Assembly: GCA_910574965.1 (NCBI GenBank)
Contig: CAJTDB010000009.1
Coordinates: forward strand, 1 to 50,383
From: Lachnospiraceae bacterium
Lineage (GTDB): Bacteria; Bacillota; Clostridia; Lachnospirales; Lachnospiraceae
DNA: 50,383 nt
Reading direction: 5' to 3'
Every line of letters starts with the position of its first letter. Within the stretch, counting starts at the first letter, position 1. This document shows, piece by piece, positions 24,241 to 30,620 of the stretch. The notes beneath the pieces are model-generated. The model had not been told where the DNA came from, made no database searches, and saw only the letters and a list, made by a program, of their open reading frames with translations. Both the position numbers and the translations under genes were made by a program.

Positions 24241-25524
24241 ATGGAAAAAACATACCGGCAGGATACGATCTGTGTACAGGCAGGATGGAAACCGAAAAAA
24301 GGAGAACCGAGGGTGCTTCCGATCTATCAGAGCACCACATTCAAATACGATACAACGGACGAGATGGGAAGGCTTTTTGCCCTGGAAGAAGAGGGATATT
24401 TCTACACCCGTCTCCAGAATCCGACCAACGACGCGGTGGCAGAGAAGATTGCTGCTTTAGAGGGCGGCGTGGCGGCTATGCTCACTTCTTCCGGACAGGC
24501 GGCCAACTTCTATACTATCGCCAATCTGTGTCAGGCGGGGGACCATATTATTTGTTCTGCCAAAGTTTACGGCGGGACCTTCAACCTCTATGCGGCAACG
24601 ATTAAAAGGCTTGGGATCGAATGCACGTTTGTAGATCCGGACGACACAGAGGAAGAGATTGAAAAGGCTTTCCGTCCTAACACAAAGGCAGTGGTAGGAG
24701 AGACGATCGCAAATCCGGCCCTGACGGTGCTGGATATTGAGAAATTTGCAAAGCTGGCCCATGCGCACGGGGTACCTCTTATTGTGGATAATACGTTTGC
24801 GACGCCGGTGAACTGCCGTCCCTTTGCCTTTGGTGCGGATATTGTCACCCATTCCACGACCAAATATATGGACGGACATGCTATGGCAGTAGGCGGCTGC
24901 ATCGTGGACAGCGGGAATTTTGACTGGGAGGCGCATAAGGAGAAATTTCCCGGTCTGACCACACCGGACGAGACGTATCACGGTGTTGTCTATACAAGAG
25001 AATTTGGAAAAAAAGCATTTATTACAAAGGCTACGGCACAGCTTATGCGGGATCTGGGCAGTATTCAGTCTCCTATGAATGCTTTTTTGCTGAACGTGGG
25101 ACTGGAGACACTGCCGCTTCGTATGGAGAAGCACTGCAGCAATGCAAAGAAGGCGGCGGAGTTTCTGAAGGGGCATGAAAAAGTAGAATTCGTCAACTGT
25201 GCCATGTTGGAAGGGGACCGGTATTATAATCTGGCCCAAAAATATATGCCTCAGGGAACCTGCGGCGTGCTTTCCTTTGGCCTGAAGGGGACGAAGGAGG
25301 ATGCGGTCCGTTTTATGGACGCTCTGAAGCTCTGTGCCATCGTTACTCATGTGGCAGATGCGCGGACGTGTGTGCTCCATCCTGCCAGCCATACCCATCG
25401 TCAGATGAACGACGAGCAGCTTCGGGAGGCAGGCGTGACGCCGGGAATGATCCGGCTGTCCGTAGGAATCGAACACCCGCAGGATATCATTGACGATTTG
25501 GAGCAGGCGCTTCGGGAGGTATAA
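24241..25524 (+). CDS. metY: O-acetylhomoserine aminocarboxypropyltransferase (sulfhydrylase)
   Basis: A 427-residue PLP enzyme of the Cys/Met metabolism family that makes homocysteine from O-acetylhomoserine and sulfide. The PLP Lys lies in THSTTKYMDGHAMAVGG (about residues 206-222). Other motifs are YFYTRLQNPTNDAVAEKIAALEGG, SSGQAANFYTIANL, VDNTFATPVNCRPFAFGAD and the C-terminal RLSVGIEHPQDIIDDLEQAL. The length and the insertion TPDETYHGVVYTREFGKKAFI point to MetY rather than cystathionine synthases. ATG 24241 follows GGGAG at the usual distance; the GTG at 24232, which overlaps the previous stop, is less likely. Confidence 0.93.
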   Translation: MEKTYRQDTICVQAGWKPKKGEPRVLPIYQSTTFKYDTTDEMGRLFALEEEGYFYTRLQNPTNDAVAEKIAALEGGVAAMLTSSGQAANFYTIANLCQAGDHIICSAKVYGGTFNLYAATIKRLGIECTFVDPDDTEEEIEKAFRPNTKAVVGETIANPALTVLDIEKFAKLAHAHGVPLIVDNTFATPVNCRPFAFGADIVTHSTTKYMDGHAMAVGGCIVDSGNFDWEAHKEKFPGLTTPDETYHGVVYTREFGKKAFITKATAQLMRDLGSIQSPMNAFLLNVGLETLPLRMEKHCSNAKKAAEFLKGHEKVEFVNCAMLEGDRYYNLAQKYMPQGTCGVLSFGLKGTKEDAVRFMDALKLCAIVTHVADARTCVLHPASHTHRQMNDEQLREAGVTPGMIRLSVGIEHPQDIIDDLEQALREV

Positions 25525-25527
25525 CAG

Positions 25528-26034
25528 ATGTGGATTCTGCCTTCTCTGGATTATGAAATGCATTCTTCCCGGACGCTGGAAGATGTGGTGATGCTTTTAA
25601 AGACCGTGACAAAGCAGCCAAAGAAAAAGTCGCTGGTGCCTACAAGCGGGGAGTTTGCCGGAGAGATCATAGGATCGGTATTTAAGATTACACCAACGAT
25701 TTGGTACCGCAATTCTTATGTGCCGGTGATTCAGGGGCAGATCCGGTCCGTAAAAGGAGGATCGGTCATCTCCATACAGATGCGGATGCATCCTTTTGTT
25801 TCCGGTTTCAGTCTTTTGTGGCTGTTGGGGGTCTTTTTTGGTTTTTTGTGCGGTCTGCTTTTAATCCTGGGCGGCAATCTGGCGGAGGGATTTCCGTTTC
25901 TGGCCATTTCCAGTGCTATGATCGCTGCCGAACAGCTTATGACAAGATATGCATTTTATTATCCGGCCGAGAGAGCACTGCAAAGACTATCCGATTTGCT
26001 GGAAGAGACAGATGCGCCGGAAGATTCTGATTGA
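25528..26034 (+). CDS. small membrane protein of unknown function
   Basis: A 168-residue protein. Residues 1-90 are soluble, with a strand-rich pattern (GEIIGSVFKITPTIWYRNSYVPVIQGQIRS). Two adjacent transmembrane helices (about 92-112 and 117-137) follow, and a short acidic tail ends in LLEETDAPEDSD. I do not recognise a named family. It starts three bases after metY and probably shares its transcript. The stop codon lies inside the -35 of the next promoter. Confidence 0.75.
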   Translation: MWILPSLDYEMHSSRTLEDVVMLLKTVTKQPKKKSLVPTSGEFAGEIIGSVFKITPTIWYRNSYVPVIQGQIRSVKGGSVISIQMRMHPFVSGFSLLWLLGVFFGFLCGLLLILGGNLAEGFPFLAISSAMIAAEQLMTRYAFYYPAERALQRLSDLLEETDAPEDSD

Positions 26035-26060
26035 CAGATGTGGGATGCTTATGCTAGAAT
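26031..26060 (+). promoter_or_regulatory. sigma-A promoter of the ABC-F leader
   Basis: TTGACA (26031-26036) and TAGAAT (26055-26060) are 18 bases apart. The -35 overlaps the stop of the upstream gene. Transcription should start near 26067, leaving a leader of about 245 bases before the ABC-F start. Confidence 0.8.
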
Positions 26061-26090
26061 ATCGTCAGATTATAAGAGAGAGGTGAAAGG

Positions 26091-26102
26091 ATGAAGAAAT
26101 GA
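26091..26102 (+). CDS. three-codon upstream ORF (Met-Lys-Lys)
   Basis: ATG-AAG-AAA-TGA is preceded by GAGAGGTG at a five-base spacing, a good ribosome binding site for such a tiny ORF. It lies inside the left arm of the leader terminator. Very short upstream ORFs that sense ribosome-targeting antibiotics have been described before ABC-F genes. Too short to be a functional protein; its translation is the likely signal. Confidence 0.6.
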   Translation: MKK

Positions 26103-26135
26103 TCTGCTTTTAAACAGATGAAGATTTTAACGAAA

Positions 26136-26147
26136 GAACATATGTTC
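26136..26147 (+). promoter_or_regulatory. LexA-box-like palindrome in the attenuator loop
   Basis: GAACATATGTTC is a perfect copy of the Gram-positive LexA (SOS) box core. It lies about 70 bases after the likely transcription start, inside a longer RNA-hairpin palindrome, so it may be an RNA element only. Confidence 0.35.
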
Positions 26148-26205
26148 TTTCTGTTCTTCATGCTGCCGGAAGCAGATCCTGTCTTCATCACCTCTCTTTT
26201 TTGTG

Positions 26206-26239
26206 TGCAAAAATACCGAAACAAAGAGGTATTTGTGCC
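26206..26239 (+). other. hairpin between attenuator and ABC-F start
   Basis: GCAAAAATACC and GGTATTTGTGC pair with one mismatch around GAAACAAAGA. No T tract follows, so it is not a terminator. It may protect the read-through mRNA. Confidence 0.5.
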
Positions 26240-26313
26240 CGATTACCGGAAAGGATATGGTGATGCAGGGAATTTCTGTCCGGCGGCAGATGCTATAGAC
26301 AGGAGGGGATAAG

Positions 26314-27849
26314 ATGGCACAGATACAGGTAACGGATCTGACCTTCTCTTATGAAGGCAGTTTTGACAATATTTTTGAGCACAGCTCCTTTTCCATCGAT
26401 ACAGACTGGAAGCTGGGACTAATCGGACGCAACGGAAAGGGAAAGACTACTTTGTTAAACCTGCTTCTTGGAAAATATTCCTATGCAGGACACATTCATA
26501 CCTCGGCGGTTTTCGATTATTTTCCTTATGGGCTGACGGAGGAGCAAAAGAATCTGCCGGCTGCGGAGTTTCTGGAAGAACTAAAAGCAGGGTGTGAGCA
26601 GTGGAAAGTTCTATGGGAATTGGAACAGCTCTGTGAAGATGCAGCACTTTTGTATCGGCCTTTTGGGACGCTGAGTCATGGAGAGCGTATTAAGGTGCTG
26701 CTGGCAGTTCTGTTTTCCAAAGAACAGGAATTTCTGCTGATCGATGAACCTACCAGCCATTTGGATTCCGGTGCCAAAGAGACAGTGAAAACATATCTTG
26801 CATCCAAAAAAGGATTTATCCTTGTATCCCATGATCGGGATCTGCTGGATGCGTGCATCGATCATGTGCTGGTGCTGAACCGGAAGAGTATTGAGATCCA
26901 GAAAGGAAATTTTTCCAGTTGGTGGGAGAACCGGCAGCGGAAAGACCAGTTTGAGAAAACGGAAAATGAAAAACATTTAAAAGAGATCAGAAAGCTTCGG
27001 CAGGCGGCAGCGCGGACGGGTGCCTGGGCAGATCAGAACGAGAAAACCAAGATCGGTTATGATCCGGCCAAGGAGCCGGACCATGCCAACCGGGCCTTTA
27101 TCGGAGAGAAGACAAGGAAGATGCAGAGCCGGACGAAAGCTCTGAAAAATCGAATCGAACGGGAGATAAAGGAGAAGGAAGGACTTCTGGCAGATCTGGA
27201 AGAACCGGCAGAATTGAAGATGATGCCTCTGGTATATCATAAAAATACACTTATTACGGTCCGGGATTATTCTGTGATGTACGAAGATGCCAAGAAGCCG
27301 GTATTTACCAATCTGTCCTTCACACTGAACCGGGGAGAGAGGATCGCTTTGCATGGCAGGAACGGGTGCGGAAAATCAACCCTCTTACGGCTGCTTATGC
27401 AAAGAGCAGCCGGACAGGAGCAGCCAAAGCTTTCGGTCAGAGCGTCTGGAGTGTGTGAGACGGCTTCCGGACTGGTGATTTCCTATGTGAACCAGGATAC
27501 ATCCATGTTAAAGGGCAGCATCCGCAATTTCTGCATGGAGCGGAACCTGGAAGAACATCTGTTCTTTGCGGTTTTGAGGCAGTTGGATCTGGACCGGGTA
27601 CAGTTTGGGAAGCCTATGGAGGAACAGTCGGAAGGACAGAAGAAAAAGATCCTGATTGCTGCAAGCCTTCTCACACCGGCCCATCTGTATGTATGGGATG
27701 AGCCGCTGAATTATGTGGATGTATTTTCCAGAATGCAGATTGAAAAAATGCTCTTAAGCGTTCGTCCGACCATGCTCTTTGTGGATCACGATGTAAGATT
27801 TCAGGAGAAGATTGCCACAGGAGTAGTGGAAATGTCCGGCGGGCTGTGA
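26314..27849 (+). CDS. ABC-F ribosomal protection protein (Lsa/Vga-like)
   Basis: A 511-residue soluble protein with two ABC ATPase domains and no membrane segment, typical of ABC-F factors that bind the ribosomal E site and dislodge drugs. Domain 1 has Walker A GRNGKGKTT (about 38-46), signature LSHGERIKVL and Walker B EFLLIDEPTSHLD. The inter-domain linker (about 200-295) is Lys/Arg/Glu-rich, the part that reaches the drug site. Domain 2 has GRNGCGKST (about 347), QSEGQKKKILIA and HLYVWDEPLNYVD. Overall look and length match the Lsa/Vga/Msr group acting on lincosamides, streptogramins and pleuromutilins; the drug range cannot be told. ATG 26314 follows ACAGGAGGGG. The attenuator upstream fits drug induction. 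Confidence 0.85.
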   Translation: MAQIQVTDLTFSYEGSFDNIFEHSSFSIDTDWKLGLIGRNGKGKTTLLNLLLGKYSYAGHIHTSAVFDYFPYGLTEEQKNLPAAEFLEELKAGCEQWKVLWELEQLCEDAALLYRPFGTLSHGERIKVLLAVLFSKEQEFLLIDEPTSHLDSGAKETVKTYLASKKGFILVSHDRDLLDACIDHVLVLNRKSIEIQKGNFSSWWENRQRKDQFEKTENEKHLKEIRKLRQAAARTGAWADQNEKTKIGYDPAKEPDHANRAFIGEKTRKMQSRTKALKNRIEREIKEKEGLLADLEEPAELKMMPLVYHKNTLITVRDYSVMYEDAKKPVFTNLSFTLNRGERIALHGRNGCGKSTLLRLLMQRAAGQEQPKLSVRASGVCETASGLVISYVNQDTSMLKGSIRNFCMERNLEEHLFFAVLRQLDLDRVQFGKPMEEQSEGQKKKILIAASLLTPAHLYVWDEPLNYVDVFSRMQIEKMLLSVRPTMLFVDHDVRFQEKIATGVVEMSGGL

Positions 27850-27865
27850 TAAAATGGGGGATGTG

Positions 27866-28588
27866 ATGAAACTTCAAAAGCTGCTGAGCCTGGTAAGACA
27901 GGCGGTGGATCGATATGAAATGATGGAAGCGGGCGACCGGATCGCCGTAGGCGTGTCGGGAGGCAAGGACAGTCTGACCCTTCTGCGGGCGCTGAAGGAA
28001 TTGTCTGCATTTTATCCGAAGCCTTTTGAAGTCTGCGGTGTCTGTGTGGACCTTGGTTTTGAAAATACGGACTACGATGCACTCAGGCGCTTCTGCGGGG
28101 GGCTTGAAGTAGAGCTTTCGGTGGTGCATACGCAGATTGGCCGGATTGTAATGGAGGAGAGAAAAGAAAAGCATCCTTGTGCCCTCTGTGCGAAGCTTCG
28201 CAAAGGGGCGCTGGGAAAAGAGGTACTCCGGATGGGATGCAATAAGATTGCCTATGCCCATCACAAAGATGATTTTGTGGAGACGATGCTGTTATCGCTG
28301 CTCTTTCAAGGACGGTTTTATGCATTTCCCCCTGTGACGCACTTTGAGGATACTTCTCTGACAGTCCTGCGTCCGCTGATGCTTTTAGAGGAGGCGCAGA
28401 TAAAAGGATTCTGCCGTCTGTATGAGATTCCGGTGATGAAAAATGCCTGTCCGGCAGACGGAAAGACAAAGCGGGCTTATGCCAAAGAGCTGCTGGTCCG
28501 GCTGCAGAGAGAACATCCGGGCGTGAAGGAGCGGATGTTTCATGCTATCACCCAGGGGCAGATTCCGGATTGGCCTTCTGTCAAATGA
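27866..28588 (+). CDS. TtcA-like tRNA 2-thiolation enzyme
   Basis: A 240-residue PP-loop ATPase of the TtcA/TilS group. The ATP pyrophosphatase loop is SGGKDS (residues 31-36). CALC (about 105-108) supplies two Cys that in TtcA bind an iron-sulfur cluster and sulfur, and KIAYAHHKDDFVETMLLSLLFQG is the conserved HxxDD helix. TtcA thiolates C32 of some tRNAs; the exact tRNA target in Clostridia is unknown to me. I place the start at ATG 27866, which follows GGGGGATGTG; another in-frame ATG is at 27854. It begins within 20 bases of the ABC-F stop and is probably co-transcribed, so it may also be drug-induced. Confidence 0.85.
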   Translation: MKLQKLLSLVRQAVDRYEMMEAGDRIAVGVSGGKDSLTLLRALKELSAFYPKPFEVCGVCVDLGFENTDYDALRRFCGGLEVELSVVHTQIGRIVMEERKEKHPCALCAKLRKGALGKEVLRMGCNKIAYAHHKDDFVETMLLSLLFQGRFYAFPPVTHFEDTSLTVLRPLMLLEEAQIKGFCRLYEIPVMKNACPADGKTKRAYAKELLVRLQREHPGVKERMFHAITQGQIPDWPSVK

Positions 28589-28600
28589 GAACATATGTTC
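28589..28600 (+). promoter_or_regulatory. LexA-box-like palindrome before the PH-like/endonuclease V genes
   Basis: GAACATATGTTC, a perfect SOS-box core, starts at the base after the TtcA stop codon. It lies 35 bases before the ATG of the PH-like gene, with a TATTAT (28610-28615) that could be a -10 just after it. LexA control of the downstream DNA-repair gene is plausible. Confidence 0.6.
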
Positions 28601-28634
28601 TTTTTCGCATATTATTAAGGAAAGGATCGGAGCG

Positions 28635-29018
28635 ATGAAAGAGACAAAACTGGAAAAACAGCAGAACAGACTGCTGGAACTAGGAGTGATGGAGAAGGAA
28701 GACCGGCTGGTGGATTTTCTGCAGGCCAGCTACGTGGAACGGCTGGTGGGAAATTTCGGAAACTGGAAACAGGGCTGGGCGTATTTTACAGAAAGACGTC
28801 TGATCGTTTTCACCGGTCTTTTAGAAGACGATATAGTAATTCCCTATGAAAATATCAGGGAGCTGAAAAAGTGTACGCAGTTCTTTCTTCCTATCGGAAT
28901 CTCCATTACCTATGAGCACAGAGAGAACGGGAAGACGGTAACAGATCGAATATCCATGATGAAACGGGACAAGTGGCTGAAGTTCCTGTCGGAAAAGTCC
29001 GGCGCGGCTGTGTGCTGA
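28635..29018 (+). CDS. small PH-like domain protein
   Basis: A 127-residue cytoplasmic protein. After a helical start (about residues 1-35), the segment WAYFTERRLIVFTGLLEDDIVIPYENIRELKKCTQFFLPIGISITYE (about 54-100) shows the strand pattern of bacterial PH/GRAM-like domains: a Leu-Thr-Asn/Glu-Arg-Arg-Leu strand, then I-P-Y/L-x-x-I-x-x-I/L. It ends in a short helix. Such domains bind lipids or peptides, but the function here is unknown. ATG 28635 follows GGATCGGAG. The endonuclease V gene begins four bases after its stop, so the two form one transcript behind a LexA-box-like site. Confidence 0.65.
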   Translation: MKETKLEKQQNRLLELGVMEKEDRLVDFLQASYVERLVGNFGNWKQGWAYFTERRLIVFTGLLEDDIVIPYENIRELKKCTQFFLPIGISITYEHRENGKTVTDRISMMKRDKWLKFLSEKSGAAVC

Positions 29019-29022
29019 AGCT

Positions 29023-29724
29023 ATGGACAGAGAAGCGTGGAAAGCCCTTTCTTTAGAAGGCGCAGTCCGGATACAGGAGGAGTTAAGGCCCGGAATCATA
29101 CCGCATGTTCCGGAGGGAAGCGGCAGCTTTGAGACCGTCGCAGGCATCGATCTGGCTTACTGGGAAAAAGGAACAGAGGAATATGCCGTCTGCTGCATTG
29201 TGGTGCTGGAAAGAGAGAGCGGCAAAGTGCTGGAACATCAGTACGCATCCGGAAAGGTGGAGGTTCCTTACATACCGGGCTGTCTGGCTTTTCGGGAGCT
29301 TCCGCTTATTCTGGAGACGGTGAAGAAGCTGGAAAAGGCGCCGGATCTGTATCTGTTCGACGGAAACGGATATCTGCATCCCCGCCGTATGGGGATTGCA
29401 ACACATGCGTCCTTCTATCTGCATCGGCCAACGATCGGCATAGCAAAAAAATACTATAAAATTGACGGAGCAGTATTTACAATGCCGCCGAATGAGAAGA
29501 ACGCCTATACCGATATCCGGGTGGGCAATGAGGTGTGCGGACGGGCTTTGCGTACAGCCAAAGATGTCAAGCCGGTTTTTTTGTCGGTTGGAAATTATAT
29601 GGATCTGGACACGGCCACAAAGCTCGCCTGCAGCCTCGTCCGGAAGGAGAGCCATATTCCCCTTCCTACCAGGCTGGCAGATCTGGAGACTCACCGTATG
29701 CGAAGAGAGCTGAATTCTGAATAG
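29023..29724 (+). CDS. nfi: endonuclease V (deoxyinosine 3' endonuclease)
   Basis: A 233-residue endonuclease V that nicks DNA or RNA one base 3' of inosine after adenine deamination. The catalytic and metal residues are in AGIDLAYW (Asp near residue 44), YIPGCLAFRELPLIL (Glu near 90) and YLFDGNGYLHPRRMGIATHASF (Asp near 111, His near 117). IGIAKKYYKI and VFLSVGNYMDLDTATKLACSLV complete the core, with the PLPTRLADLETH motif near the end. It is preceded by a PH-like gene and a LexA-box-like site, which would suit a DNA-repair gene. A terminator follows. Confidence 0.94.
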   Translation: MDREAWKALSLEGAVRIQEELRPGIIPHVPEGSGSFETVAGIDLAYWEKGTEEYAVCCIVVLERESGKVLEHQYASGKVEVPYIPGCLAFRELPLILETVKKLEKAPDLYLFDGNGYLHPRRMGIATHASFYLHRPTIGIAKKYYKIDGAVFTMPPNEKNAYTDIRVGNEVCGRALRTAKDVKPVFLSVGNYMDLDTATKLACSLVRKESHIPLPTRLADLETHRMRRELNSE

Positions 29725-29725
29725 C

Positions 29726-29737
29726 AAACATATGTTC
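29726..29737 (+). promoter_or_regulatory. degenerate LexA-box-like palindrome after endonuclease V
   Basis: AAACATATGTTC differs from the SOS core GAACATATGTTC at one base and begins two bases after the nfi stop. It is followed at once by a terminator, so a promoter role is unlikely. Confidence 0.3.
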
Positions 29738-29743
29738 TGCATA

Positions 29744-29780
29744 AAAACCGTCCGGAAGCATTGTTTCCGGGCGGTTTCTC
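29744..29780 (+). terminator. terminator after endonuclease V
   Basis: AAACCGTCCGGAA and TTCCGGGCGGTTT pair (one wobble) around a short loop, followed by CTCATT. The stem is strong and the T tract weak. Confidence 0.75.
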
Positions 29781-29815
29781 ATTCGGACGGACAGGCGGCC
29801 GGCGCCGCTGTCTCA

Positions 29816-29833
29816 TTGTAAGAAAATTGTAAG
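29816..29833 (+). promoter_or_regulatory. direct repeat, candidate response-regulator site
   Basis: TTGTAAG occurs twice with an 11-base period (29816-29822 and 29827-29833), the classical spacing for an OmpR/PhoB-type dimer. It lies about 10 bases upstream of a poor -35 (TGAAAA, 29843-29848) that is 17 bases from a good -10 (TATGAT, 29866-29871). This suits activation of the operon by its own regulator. Confidence 0.55.
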
Positions 29834-29900
29834 TTTCCTATATGAAAAATGTCAGTTTTGTCTGTTATGATAGAAATGGTAGAGAGGGAGCAGTAAAACG

Positions 29901-30620
29901 ATGGATGAAAAACAGGTGATTTTAGTCGTAGATGACGACAAAGAGATTGTGAGAGTGCTGGGAAAGCTTCTGGAGCTGGAAGGGTATGAGGTTTATGCGG
30001 CGGGTGACGGTATAGAGGCGCTTGAAATTGTGACAGGCAGGAAAGTTCATCTGATCCTGCTGGATGTGATGATGCCGAAGCTGGACGGACTGTCTACGCT
30101 TATGGAGCTTCGGAAACGCCGGAATATTCCGGTAATTATTTTATCCGCCAAGACAGAAGAGAGCGATAAGGTGCTGGGGCTTTCCATGGGCGCCGATGAC
30201 TATGTATCCAAACCTTTTCAGACAGCAGAACTGATGGCCAGAGTTCGCTCTCAGCTTCGGAGATATCTGATGCTGGGAGATGCCAAAAAACAGGAGCATG
30301 CAGATCATATTTTGCAGACCGGCGGGCTTTCTTTGGATCTCAATGGGAAAGAACTTTTGGTGGACGGCGGGAAAGTTCATCTGACGGCTACCGAGTACAA
30401 GATCACAGAATTTCTCATGAGAAATATGGGACAGGTATTTTCCGCAGAGGAGATCTATTCCAAAGTATGGAATGAAGACGCCTATGCGGTGGAAAATACG
30501 GTTATGGTGCATATTCGCAGAATCCGCGAAAAAATCGAGATTGATACAAAAAATCCAACATATTTAAAGGTGGTGTGGGGAATTGGATACAAGATGGAAA
30601 AAATTCCGGTATGGAAGTGA
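29901..30620 (+). CDS. OmpR-family response regulator
   Basis: A 239-residue response regulator. The receiver has the acidic pair in VVDDDKE, phospho-Asp55 in LILLDVMMPKLDG, Ser in IILSAK and Lys in YVSKPF. The C-terminal winged helix (about 145-233) contains LTATEYKITEFLMRN, YSKVWNEDAYAVENTVMVHIRRIREKI and YLKVVWGIGYKM. The look is close to VanR/YycF-like regulators that often control cell-envelope or drug genes. ATG 29901 follows GAGGGAG. It overlaps the kinase gene by 38 bases. A TTGTAAG direct repeat at its promoter suggests self-regulation. Confidence 0.95.
   Translation: MDEKQVILVVDDDKEIVRVLGKLLELEGYEVYAAGDGIEALEIVTGRKVHLILLDVMMPKLDGLSTLMELRKRRNIPVIILSAKTEESDKVLGLSMGADDYVSKPFQTAELMARVRSQLRRYLMLGDAKKQEHADHILQTGGLSLDLNGKELLVDGGKVHLTATEYKITEFLMRNMGQVFSAEEIYSKVWNEDAYAVENTVMVHIRRIREKIEIDTKNPTYLKVVWGIGYKMEKIPVWK

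Larger units (their letters stand above)
26077..26202 (+). promoter_or_regulatory. transcription attenuator in the ABC-F leader
   Basis: AGAGAGGTGA (26077-26086), TGAAGA (26092-26097) and GATCTGCT (26101-26108) pair with 26171-26197 (AGCAGATC, TCTTCA, TCACCTCTCT). A run of six T follows (26197-26202): a long intrinsic terminator. The left arm holds the ribosome binding site and the whole three-codon upstream ORF, so a ribosome held there would block the stem. The loop contains a second structure, ATGAAGA/TCTTCAT closing around the 20-base palindrome GAAAGAACATATGTTCTTTC (26132-26151). The layout fits drug-induced read-through as known for leaders of antibiotic ABC-F genes. The mechanism here is inferred. 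Confidence 0.8.

Noticed and set aside
22553-24340. 595-codon open frame on the minus strand
   Set aside because: It lies exactly antisense to yebC and the zinc-ribbon gene, both of which have good starts and family motifs. No motif is visible in the antisense product.
24457-25563. 368-codon open frame on the minus strand over metY
   Set aside because: It is antisense to a clear PLP enzyme gene and shows no start signal or domain.
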